This document shows positions 1 to 5,233 of a DNA stretch of 6,825 nucleotides, one piece after another. Below the pieces are notes generated by a model. The model did no database searches. It was not told where the DNA came from and was given only the letters and a program-made list of their open reading frames with translations. Each line of letters opens with the position of its first letter. Position 1 is the stretch's first letter. The position numbers and the translations under genes are program-made. This stretch comes from JANRKH01 sp033761815 (GTDB taxonomy: Bacteria; Pseudomonadota; Alphaproteobacteria; Rickettsiales; Rickettsiaceae): positions 1-6,825 of the forward strand of contig JANRMF010000015.1 in the NCBI GenBank assembly GCA_033761815.1, written 5' to 3'.

Positions 1-152
1 GCCTATCCACATAGCCTTTCTCTATCCAATTATTCATCTTATAAATTTCAACCTCTTATACTATTGAATCAGTTGATTCTTGTACTAGCTTTTTCTTCTA
101 AACACAATTTGTGGGTAAAGATATGAATACTCATAGGCTTCGCTCCTCGCGC
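1..152. other. Unassigned edge region
   Basis: I could not assign a gene here. On the plus strand frame 1 is open from the window edge to a TGA at 124-126 (41 codons, with a hydrophobic leucine-rich middle), and it could be the end of a gene that starts outside the window. Without a recognisable motif I do not call it. On the minus strand an ATG at 37 opens a frame that leaves the window after 12 codons, and this is also not callable. The right end of the stretch contains the left arm and loop of a GC-rich palindrome, described separately. Confidence 0.3.
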
Positions 153-159
153 CTAGTAT
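127..159. repeat. GC-rich palindromic element at pseudogene end
   Basis: Arms ATAC (127-130) plus TAGGC (134-138) pair with GCCTA (151-155) plus GTAT (156-159). This gives a 9-bp stem with a 3-base bulge and a 12-base loop. The loop region includes GCTTCGCTCCTCGC (137-150 apart from its first base), whose reverse complement GCGAGGAGCGAAGC is, from memory, the core of dispersed palindromic repeats found between genes in several bacteria, Rickettsia among them. The block is clearly more GC-rich than its surroundings. It overlaps the last codons and the TAG (153-155) of pseudogene A, so the element may have supplied that stop. Function as an RNA hairpin or terminator is possible, but no T-run follows on either strand. 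Confidence 0.45.
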
Positions 160-581
160 CTAATTGAGCCTAAAAGACTATAGTCTTCTGAGGATTATTG
201 GCGTAAAATATAATCAGATTCCAGGCCATTAAGCCTTATTTCAAATGATTCTAAAAAATTACAAATGCCTGAGGAGTTTATTACATCCTCGCATGATAGA
301 GGGAGCGCTTGATTTTCAACTTTCAAATCTAGAATAAATCTACAATCTCTAGTGTAATGGTTACTTGCCGTAAATGTACCTGCCATCATCACATATAATT
401 TCTAGGGTCAAATTCGCCTTCATGTTATGCTATGACAGATAAAATTTAGGTCAGGCTCAAGAGCTAGGTGCTTCTCTTGAGTTACAAATAAATTGTAATT
501 CTCAGAAGCGAAGGGGTTAAAAATCGGCCATTCAGATAGAGACTCTATTGTGCCTATATCAAAAATTAAATATTCGTACAT
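153..581 (-). pseudogene. Decayed fourth copy of the tandem paralog family (A)
   Basis: A full-length paralog of B, C and D can be rebuilt on the minus strand by passing through three lesions. From an ATG at 581 the frame reads on with the family's N-P motif (I-F-N-P-F) until about 423, where a one-base loss shifts it. The stretch 423 to about 384 reads in another frame (M-K-A-N-L-T-L-E-I-I-C-D-D), matching the L-K-S-D-A-L segment of the others. A one-base gain near 392-383 restores the first frame, which then gives C-E-D-V-I-N-S-S-G-I, F-E-I-R-L-N-G and S-D-Y. A TAA at 195-197 replaces the conserved Gly just before S-S-E-D, which follows in frame and ends at TAG 153-155. The rebuilt product would be 142 residues, within the family's 132-151. 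Its start lies 24 bases after gene B and has no good ribosome binding site. A GTG at 392 could start a 65-residue fragment, but I see no support for one being made. Sequencing error is unlikely for three separate lesions. Confidence 0.8.
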
Positions 582-605
582 GTAACATCCGTTATTGATT
601 ATGTA

Positions 606-1046
606 CTATATCCAAGAGTCGAAAAAAACCGAGAAGCAATCAGAAGATGTCCCCTCTTTTAAAGTATATTCCTGATCCTTGCCGCTCACCTTTACTTCGA
701 TATTATTAGCATAGTCGCTAATATTTGGCGCGCAAATAACATCCTCATAGGTCCCTGACAAATCAGATCCAATTAAGATCATGTCTATTATGAGCTTGAA
801 TGAGTTGAAATCGATGTTTCTAAGAATATTCACCTGGGCTGTTTGCCCCCCAAATGCTTCCATTTGGAACAGAGCATCAGATTTAAGTTCAATACCCTCA
901 ACTGTTATATAATCAGTTAGCCCTATTTTTAGAGGTGTATTTTCATTTATTATTAGCTTTCTATGATGAGGGTTTGGATATTTCGCTCTCAACATATCAT
1001 TTAGATTGCTAGCCGCAAGAGTATCACAAGTTTCTTTGATTGTCAT
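606..1046 (-). CDS. Tandem paralog family protein B, unknown function
   Basis: A 146-residue protein of unknown function, paralogous to C, D and pseudogene A. Visible landmarks are Y-P-N-P-H-H (residues 23-28), L-K-S-D-A-L-F (54-60), alternating hydrophobic residues at 71-90, G-T-Y-E-D-V (98-103), A-P-N-I (106-109), I-E-V-K-V (116-120), E-Y (126-127) and G-T-S-S-D (132-136). The alternation of polar and hydrophobic residues predicts mostly beta strands. There is no signal peptide, membrane segment or recognisable catalytic motif. The start is set by T-G-A-G-G-A seven bases upstream. It begins 16 bases after the stop of C, so the two are probably co-transcribed. The spacing of the motifs resembles one passenger-domain unit of autotransporters, which is an inference from pattern only. 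It is the copy most diverged in the last 15 residues among the intact ones. Confidence 0.8.
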   Translation of the reverse strand: MTIKETCDTLAASNLNDMLRAKYPNPHHRKLIINENTPLKIGLTDYITVEGIELKSDALFQMEAFGGQTAQVNILRNIDFNSFKLIIDMILIGSDLSGTYEDVICAPNISDYANNIEVKVSGKDQEYTLKEGTSSDCFSVFFDSWI

Positions 1047-1062
1047 AATTTTTTCCTCATTA

Positions 1063-1518
1063 TTATATTTTATTTACGATTGATAGAAAATCCTCAGAAG
1101 ATCCAGCTTCTATAGAGTAGTCTGACATCTCCCCATTAACCTTGACTTCGAAATTGTTTAAAACATTATGTAAGCCAGGAGCGTAAAAAACATCTTCATA
1201 TCTCTCAGAAGTGCTGATTGCTAGTGGATTAAGATCTAGGACTATTTTATGATTATTCAGCTCTAAGCTATCAGTAATCTCAATTTTTCCGGTATTTTCA
1301 CCATCGCAGAATAGCATAAAAGTTGCATCTGAATTTAATTTCAAATCTTTCGTGTTGAACATTCTATCTTTCAAGACTGTAATGATAACTTTACTGTTTA
1401 TTGTTACGGAGGGCTCTGATGGAGTTTTGTAATAATATGGGTTCAAAAAACCCTCTGTAAAAAGCTTAGCACCTATTTGAGGATGAGTTTGTGTAATATT
1501 TGCTTCTTGTTCGTTCAT
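1063..1518 (-). CDS. Tandem paralog family protein C, unknown function
   Basis: A 151-residue protein, the longest member of the array and the one with the clearest motifs. They are F-L-N-P-Y-Y (residues 24-29), L-K-L-N-S-D-A-T-F (59-67), N-T-G-K-I-E-I-T (75-82), H-K-I-V-L-D-L (90-96), Y-E-D-V (107-110), A-P-G-L (113-116), F-E-V-K-V-N-G (123-129), S-D-Y (132-134) and G-S-S-E-D-F-L-S-I (139-147). The first 20 residues are polar and do not form a signal peptide. The order of strands (S-D-A-T-F, then G-K-I-E-I, then H-K-I-V-L-D-L, then the V-N-G...Y pair near the end) is what one beta-helix unit of an autotransporter passenger looks like. No barrel domain is present. AAGGTG lies 8 bases before the ATG and fixes the start. 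A separate promoter is proposed upstream. The function is unknown. Confidence 0.82.
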   Translation of the reverse strand: MNEQEANITQTHPQIGAKLFTEGFLNPYYYKTPSEPSVTINSKVIITVLKDRMFNTKDLKLNSDATFMLFCDGENTGKIEITDSLELNNHKIVLDLNPLAISTSERYEDVFYAPGLHNVLNNFEVKVNGEMSDYSIEAGSSEDFLSIVNKI

Positions 1519-1541
1519 GATTTTATCACCTTAGTGTTTAA

Positions 1542-1571
1542 TGTATAAAAATGCAAAAAATGCTTCATCAA
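1542..1571 (-). promoter_or_regulatory. Candidate promoter of the C-B(-A) genes
   Basis: On the minus strand TTGATG (1571-1566, 4 of 6 consensus positions) and TATACA (1547-1542, 4 of 6) are separated by 18 bases, upstream of gene C. A second possibility further upstream is TATAAA within GATTATAAAAG, 17 bases after TTGCCC. In such AT-rich DNA matches of this quality arise by chance. The placement in the 106-base gap between D and C suggests that C and B can be expressed apart from D. Confidence 0.35.
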
Positions 1572-1624
1572 ATAACTTTTATAATCGAAAAAACACAAGG
1601 GGCAAATGAAATGTTCTGATTTTT

Positions 1625-2023
1625 TTACTTTAAAACATTATTCCCAAGATATATGGATAAGTAATCCTCGCTTGAACCTATACAGGTTGCATAATCAGAG
1701 GTCTCGTCATTAATTTTTACTTCAAAAATAAAGGGTAGATTAGCTATACCAGGAGAGTTTATGATATCTTCATATTGGTCTTTAAGTCCGGAGGTGTTTC
1801 CTTGTAAATTTATAGTAATCTTATTATCTTCGCAAGATAAAGGCCGGGTAAATATTATTTTTGAGATCTCTCTTTCATCAAATGCAAAACTCAAAACACT
1901 ATTACTTTTTAGCGGGTAATATAATACTAGCCTCACTGATAGCTTGGGATCAAGAAGAGATATTTTCTTAACATTAGTCGGCGCTATATAATGCCTAGGA
2001 TCTTCCATATACATTCTAAACAT
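1625..2023 (-). CDS. Tandem paralog family protein D, unknown function
   Basis: A 132-residue member of the tandem family, first in transcription order. It is shorter than B and C at the N-terminus, with E-D-P-R-H-Y (residues 7-12) standing where the others have N-P. Further shared landmarks are L-K-S-N-S-V-L (38-44), N-K-I-T-I-N-L (67-73), Y-E-D-I (84-87), S-P-G-I (90-93), F-E-V-K-I (100-104), S-D-Y (109-111) and G-S-S-E-D-Y-L-S-I (116-124). There is no signal peptide or membrane segment. The start is uncertain: Met1, Met4 and Met6 are all possible, and none has a strong ribosome binding site. All three leave the conserved region intact. A TTGACA-type promoter lies 30-57 bases before the longest start. 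Function is unknown, and the membership in the family is clear from the C-terminal half. Confidence 0.8.
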   Translation of the reverse strand: MFRMYMEDPRHYIAPTNVKKISLLDPKLSVRLVLYYPLKSNSVLSFAFDEREISKIIFTRPLSCEDNKITINLQGNTSGLKDQYEDIINSPGIANLPFIFEVKINDETSDYATCIGSSEDYLSIYLGNNVLK

Positions 2024-2051
2024 AAAAAATCACAAAATTATTAAAAGTAAT

Positions 2052-2080
2052 ACATTAAGATATAAAGATATTTATGTCAA
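2052..2080 (-). promoter_or_regulatory. Candidate promoter of gene D
   Basis: A perfect TTGACA on the minus strand (2080-2075) is followed after 17 bases by TAATGT (2057-2052), which matches the -10 consensus at only 3 of 6 positions. The pair lies in the 109-base gap between gapR and D and points toward D. The perfect -35 is the main support. Confidence 0.4.
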
Positions 2081-2132
2081 ATTTTTAATTTAGGTGTTTC
2101 TATCTAGGCTTATGGGAAATATCCCTCGATAT

Positions 2133-2369
2133 CTAAACTCCAGCAGCTTCTCTGTATAATTCGATCAGAGCCTCTGTTTCTGCGAGTTTATCTTTATCCA
2201 TCTTCCTTAATTTTAAAATATGTTTGATAATGACTGTATCAAATCCATTATTTTTTGCATCCTGCAAAATATCCTTAATAGCTTCTGCCACTTCTGCTTT
2301 ATCTTTTTCCATATTCTCTAAACTTTGTATATATTGTACTAATTGTTCTTTTGCAAATACTTCTGACAT
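2133..2369 (-). CDS. gapR: GapR-like DNA-binding protein (DUF2312/UPF0335)
   Basis: A 78-residue protein of the DUF2312/UPF0335 family, almost wholly helical. Typical features are K-E-Q-L (residues 7-10), the first coiled helix E-N-M-E-K-D-K-A-E-V (18-27), I-K-D-I (31-34), the highly typical N-G-F-D (41-44), I-L-K-L-R-K-M-D-K-D (51-60) and the end L-Y-R-E-A-A-G-V (71-78). In Caulobacter GapR is a nucleoid-associated protein that binds AT-rich, overtwisted DNA ahead of polymerases and helps type II topoisomerases. The same role is inferred here. The start at 2369 is chosen because TAAGGAG lies directly before it and because family members begin with this M-S-E. A longer frame back to 2444 would add 25 hydrophobic residues that overlap the promoter and is rejected. 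It is transcribed toward the paralog array but has its own promoter. Confidence 0.9.
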   Translation of the reverse strand: MSEVFAKEQLVQYIQSLENMEKDKAEVAEAIKDILQDAKNNGFDTVIIKHILKLRKMDKDKLAETEALIELYREAAGV

Positions 2370-2415
2370 GTTACTCCTTATTATTATGTTGCTAGTCTGA
2401 CTAATATAAACTATG

Positions 2416-2444
2416 TATATAATACGAAATATCATTTTTTTCAA
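2416..2444 (-). promoter_or_regulatory. Candidate promoter of gapR
   Basis: On the minus strand TTGAAA (2444-2439, 5 of 6) is followed after exactly 17 bases by TATATA (2421-2416, 4 of 6). The predicted transcript would begin near 2409 and have a leader of about 40 bases ending in the AAGGAG ribosome binding site of gapR. This is one of the better sigma-70-type matches in the window. Confidence 0.5.
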
Positions 2445-2451
2445 TAAAAAA

Positions 2452-2497
2452 TATGGATTTACAATTCAACTTATGGTTTAATCATATATAATCCATA
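2452..2497. repeat. 8-bp inverted repeat around the divergent promoter
   Basis: TATGGATT (2452-2459) and AATCCATA (2490-2497) are exact inverted copies separated by 30 bases. A third related box, TATGGTTT, lies between them at 2473-2480. The right arm overlaps the -10 of the plus-strand gene at 2539 and the left arm lies next to the gapR -35. This could be an operator for a dimeric regulator bound across the promoter, but no regulator is identified and AT-rich DNA gives such repeats by chance. Confidence 0.3.
2465..2492 (+). promoter_or_regulatory. Candidate promoter of the membrane-anchored protein gene
   Basis: A perfect TATAAT (2487-2492) is preceded 16 bases earlier by TTCAAC (2465-2470), which matches the -35 consensus at 3 of 6 positions. 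It lies 46 bases before the ATG at 2539. The -10 is strong and the -35 weak, which would fit a regulated promoter. Confidence 0.45.
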
Positions 2498-2538
2498 GGT
2501 GAATAAAACAACTAATAAATCGCAAATTTAGAGGCGAT

Positions 2539-3084
2539 ATGATAAAAATTTTAATAGCAACAACAATCGGCCTCTGCATTGCATGCGCAATAACAGTATT
2601 TCAGTATTACAAGCTTTTTGAGAGGAGTAGATTGCAAAATATCAAAGCAATAAACTTATATCTTGATAAAAAGCTTACAAACAAGTTGATGAGCGCGATC
2701 TTAAGGACTTACACATCAGATTCTGTCCAATATATTATAGATGAAATTATAATGTATTTCTGCCTTGATATGGTCTATGTTAAGTTTCAAAATGAAGTTA
2801 AGTACTCTTCCTTCAAAAGCGCAACATCCAATAAGTATTTTACAGACTCGCAAATACTTGACCTAATGGATCTTTCAAATTCAATCACAGACTCGGTTGG
2901 AATCAAAAGACTCAAACATAATGATAAAACTAATGTTGTTATCTTTAAGCATACTTATCTAACTATGATTGTAGTAGTAGAGCCTAATCACGATTTAACA
3001 AAACACGAAGCTAGCACAATAGAAAATGATATAATGCTTCTCCTAAAAATTGCCTATTTACTCAAAAGTCCCCTATCAAAATAG
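2539..3084 (+). CDS. Membrane-anchored protein of unknown function
   Basis: A 181-residue protein that I do not recognise. Residues 3-23 form one N-terminal membrane segment followed by positive residues (K25, R29, R31), so the rest is probably cytoplasmic and the segment an uncleaved anchor. The soluble part alternates helices and strands: helix about 31-58, helix 62-75 running into a strand (M-V-Y-V-K-F, 78-83), a polar middle (90-130), two strands (V-V-I-F-K-H, 133-138 and T-M-I-V-V-V-E, 142-148) and a final helix from about 152 to 175. This order is reminiscent of a GAF-like sensory fold, but no ligand motif is visible and this is only an inference. The ATG is supported by GAGG 4 bases upstream. 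The gene ends 2 bases before the stop of the convergent rpiB, so the two transcripts probably overlap at their 3' ends. Confidence 0.75.
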   Translation: MIKILIATTIGLCIACAITVFQYYKLFERSRLQNIKAINLYLDKKLTNKLMSAILRTYTSDSVQYIIDEIIMYFCLDMVYVKFQNEVKYSSFKSATSNKYFTDSQILDLMDLSNSITDSVGIKRLKHNDKTNVVIFKHTYLTMIVVVEPNHDLTKHEASTIENDIMLLLKIAYLLKSPLSK

Positions 3085-3086
3085 CA

Positions 3087-3512
3087 CTAAGCAAATTTGT
3101 TTAAACGCATCTGATGGCGACCGCCCTCAAAAATACTTTCTAAAAACTTAATTAAAATATTAACAGCTTCATTTTTTTTAGTAATTCTTGCTCCTAGCAC
3201 TAAAATATTAGCATCATTATGCTGTCTCGCCTTTTCTGCCATAAGTTCATTTGTGCATAAAGCAGCTCTAATCCCGCTAAATTTATTTGCGCAAATGGAC
3301 ATGCCTATTCCCGTTCCGCATATTAGCACTCCAAAAGAAGCTTTTTTGTCAATGACGTCCTTGCATGTTTTTTTTGCATAATCAGGATAGTCGCAAGAAA
3401 AGGTATCATAGCATCCTGAGTCAATAATGCTAATTCCGCTAATTTTTAGCTCTGATATTAAGTGAGTTTTTAGATCAAACCCAGCATGATCTGAGGCTAT
3501 AGAAATTATCAT
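3087..3512 (-). CDS. rpiB: Ribose-5-phosphate isomerase B
   Basis: RpiB interconverts ribose 5-phosphate and ribulose 5-phosphate in the non-oxidative pentose phosphate pathway in the cytoplasm, supplying ribose for nucleotides. The 141 residues match the family length and contain A-S-D-H-A-G (6-11), D-Y-P-D-Y-A (41-46), C-G-T-G-I-G (65-70), A-N-K-F-S-G-I-R-A-A (75-84), A-R-Q-H-N-D-A-N (95-102), L-G-A-R (106-109) and F-E-G-G-R-H (128-133). Cys65 and His98 fall at the positions of the catalytic base and acid of E. coli RpiB. LacA/LacB of galactose 6-phosphate metabolism are related, but a single complete gene with these motifs fits RpiB. AGAGG lies about 10 bases before the start. A TTGACT box (3562-3557) may be its -35, but no good -10 follows. 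It is divergent from skp, with 64 bases between the two starts. Confidence 0.95.
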   Translation of the reverse strand: MIISIASDHAGFDLKTHLISELKISGISIIDSGCYDTFSCDYPDYAKKTCKDVIDKKASFGVLICGTGIGMSICANKFSGIRAALCTNELMAEKARQHNDANILVLGARITKKNEAVNILIKFLESIFEGGRHQMRLNKFA

Positions 3513-3526
3513 ATAAATTTATCCTC

Positions 3527-3554
3527 TTGTTAAATTTTTGTATTTTGGTAGAAT
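3527..3554 (+). promoter_or_regulatory. Candidate promoter of skp-tsaD
   Basis: TTGTTA (3527-3532, 4 of 6) and TAGAAT (3549-3554, 5 of 6) are separated by 16 bases. The transcript would start near 3561, about 16 bases before the skp ATG at 3577. The leader is short and has no clear ribosome binding site. This is the only good match in the 64 bases between rpiB and skp. Confidence 0.45.
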
Positions 3555-3576
3555 GAAGTCAAATTTATAGTACTTT

Positions 3577-4119
3577 ATGAGTAAATATTCACTACAAATA
3601 ATAACCCTATTTCTTGCACTTAGTAGTTTTTGCTCGGATGCTTTTGCATTCAAATCACCTGCAAAAATTGCAGTTGTTAATGTACAATCTATAATGGATA
3701 ATTCAACAGCTATGATAGATGTTAGGGCTTCAACGGAAAATATCGCAAAAGACCTACAAAGTAAATTTGCAAAAATTCAAGCAGATTTGCATGCGGAAGA
3801 AAAAAATATCATGGAACTAAAGGATAAGTTAAAACCAGAAGAATTTGAAGTAAAAGCAACAGCTTTTGATGCAAAAGTCACAAAGGCGCAAAAATCCATG
3901 CAAGAAGAGAAGTTGAAATTAGAGCAGGCTCATGCTACTGCAATAAATGAGGTAAATGAAATAGCTCTAAAAATAATTGAGTCAATATCCAAACGTCATG
4001 GTGTCGATTTAGTGCTGCCCTCCACCAATGTTTTATATGCTTCTGAATCTTTAAATATTACAAAAGAGGTTTTGGATAAGATGAACCAAACAATCCCGAA
4101 AATTAAACTCAAATTATAA
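3577..4119 (+). CDS. skp: OmpH/Skp family periplasmic chaperone
   Basis: The 180-residue protein has a Sec signal peptide: Lys3, a hydrophobic core at 6-18 and a likely cut after A-F-A at residue 24. The mature part starts with the family strand K-I-A-V-V-N-V (30-36), continues with a long charged helical hairpin (about 45-135, rich in K, E, A and Q) and ends with V-D-L-V-L-P (143-148), V-L-Y-A (152-155) and L-N-I-T-K-E-V-L (159-166), all typical of Skp. Skp forms a trimer that holds unfolded outer-membrane proteins in the periplasm on their way to the BAM complex. The presence of the gene implies a Gram-negative envelope with beta-barrel proteins. In many proteobacteria skp follows bamA, whereas here it is paired with tsaD, 2 bases downstream. 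No clear ribosome binding site precedes the ATG. Confidence 0.9.
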   Translation: MSKYSLQIITLFLALSSFCSDAFAFKSPAKIAVVNVQSIMDNSTAMIDVRASTENIAKDLQSKFAKIQADLHAEEKNIMELKDKLKPEEFEVKATAFDAKVTKAQKSMQEEKLKLEQAHATAINEVNEIALKIIESISKRHGVDLVLPSTNVLYASESLNITKEVLDKMNQTIPKIKLKL

Positions 4120-4121
4120 AA

Positions 4122-5144
4122 ATGACCCTTATTCTCGGAATTGAGTCTAGTTGCGATGATACTGCGGCAGCTATTGTAACTTCAGACCGCAAAATTTTAT
4201 CTAATATCGTTCTGTCTCAGGTTAAAGAGCATATGCCTTATAAGGGCGTGGTACCTGAGATTGCATCAAGAGCTCATATGAATTATCTAGAATATGCAAT
4301 TAAAGAGGCGCTTAGAGTTGCTGATGTTTCAATGGAAGAAATTGATGCAATAGCAGCTACTGGGGGTCCTGGGCTTATTGGTGGGGTGATTGTGGGAACA
4401 ATGTTTGGTAAAGCCTTAGCATCTTGCACTGGTAAAGCTTTTATAGCGGTAAATCACCTTGAGGCGCATGCCCTAACTGCAAGGCTTACACATAATATAG
4501 AGTTTCCCTATCTCTTGCTGCTTATATCAGGTGGGCATTGTCAATTTTTAATAGCAAAAAATGTCGGGGATTTTCAGTTACTTGGACAAACAATGGATGA
4601 TGCTCTCGGGGAGGCTTTTGATAAAGTTGCAAAAATGCTGGAACTTGATTATCCTGGCGGGCCGATTATAGAAAAGCTCGCTTCCACGGGGGATCCGAAC
4701 AAATATAAACTTCCGATGCCAATGTGCGACAGGGAAGCTTGCGATATGTCATTTTCCGGTCTTAAAACCGCAGTTAGAATATTGATACAAAAACAGTCAG
4801 AACTTCAGGATGAGAATTTTTTAGAAAATTTATCCGCCTCGTTTCAGTTTACTGTATTAAAAATTTTAGAATATAAGATTCTAAGAGCTGTGCATGAGTA
4901 TGAAAAAAATTTTTCTAACAAGAAATTAGTAATCTCTGGAGGGGTTGCAGCAAATCAATATTTGATGAATAGCCTTAAGACCACTCTAAAAAAAAGGAAT
5001 TATGAACTAATTTCTCCTCCTATTAACTTATGTACGGATAATGCTTCTATGGTAGCATGGGCAGGTATGGAAAAATTTACAAGAGGCGAGTTCACCCCCT
5101 TAAACTTTTGCCCAAAAGCAAGATGGCCAATATATAATCTATAA
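4122..5144 (+). CDS. tsaD: tRNA t6A37 threonylcarbamoyltransferase TsaD
   Basis: TsaD (formerly Gcp/YgjD) transfers the threonylcarbamoyl group from threonylcarbamoyl-AMP to A37 of tRNAs that read ANN codons, working with TsaB and TsaE. This essential modification keeps decoding accurate. The 340 residues match the usual length. Motifs in order: L-G-I-E-S-S-C-D-D-T (5-14), the metal-binding N-H-L-E-A-H (111-116, with His112 and His116), S-G-G-H (136-139), D-D-A-L-G-E-A-F-D-K (159-168), P-G-G-P, the S-F-S-G-L-K-T-A-V-R block, S-G-G-V-A-A-N (272-278) and C-T-D-N-A-S-M (304-310, with the metal ligand Asp306). All expected ligands are present, so the enzyme should be active. It starts 2 bases after the skp stop without a Shine-Dalgarno sequence, which suggests translation coupled to skp. 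tsaB and tsaE are not in the window. Confidence 0.97.
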   Translation: MTLILGIESSCDDTAAAIVTSDRKILSNIVLSQVKEHMPYKGVVPEIASRAHMNYLEYAIKEALRVADVSMEEIDAIAATGGPGLIGGVIVGTMFGKALASCTGKAFIAVNHLEAHALTARLTHNIEFPYLLLLISGGHCQFLIAKNVGDFQLLGQTMDDALGEAFDKVAKMLELDYPGGPIIEKLASTGDPNKYKLPMPMCDREACDMSFSGLKTAVRILIQKQSELQDENFLENLSASFQFTVLKILEYKILRAVHEYEKNFSNKKLVISGGVAANQYLMNSLKTTLKKRNYELISPPINLCTDNASMVAWAGMEKFTRGEFTPLNFCPKARWPIYNL

Positions 5145-5220
5145 ATTTTAAATAAAAACTTCACATATTTCACTTTTTTTTGTAACATTATATAGTACAC
5201 CAGTGCATTTGTAATTAAGA

Positions 5221-5227
5221 AGAAGGG
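5221..5227 (+). promoter_or_regulatory. Ribosome binding site deciding a GTG start
   Basis: AGAAGGG lies 6 bases before a GTG at 5234. The in-frame TTG at 5228 follows the site without any spacer and cannot be used with it, and the ATG at 5232 is followed at once by TGA. The GTG is therefore the likely start of the downstream gene. Confidence 0.6.
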
Positions 5228-5233
5228 TTGAAT

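Noticed and set aside
184..195. TCTTCTGAGGAT on the plus strand here equals the minus-strand sequence at 1101-1090 in gene C, suggesting an inverted repeat.
   Set aside because: Both encode S-S-E-D on the minus strand. The possible codons TCC-TCA-GAA-GA and TCT-TCT-GAG-GA happen to be reverse complements, so the match is a codon coincidence within homologous segments.
2110..2125. GGGAAATATCCC-type hairpin after gapR as a terminator.
   Set aside because: The stem is only 4 bp, and no T-run follows on the transcribed strand.
2370..2444. Longer N-terminus for gapR with 25 extra, mostly hydrophobic residues.
   Set aside because: It would run through the predicted promoter and ribosome binding site, and family members begin at the M-S-E start at 2369.
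5000..5200. Minus-strand open frame of 66 codons across the tsaD end.
   Set aside because: It lies mostly antisense to the conserved TsaD C-terminus and shows no features of a real protein.
5228..5233. TTG at 5228 as the start of the 423-residue protein.
   Set aside because: It touches the AGAAGGG ribosome binding site with no spacer, while GTG at 5234 has a normal 6-base spacing.
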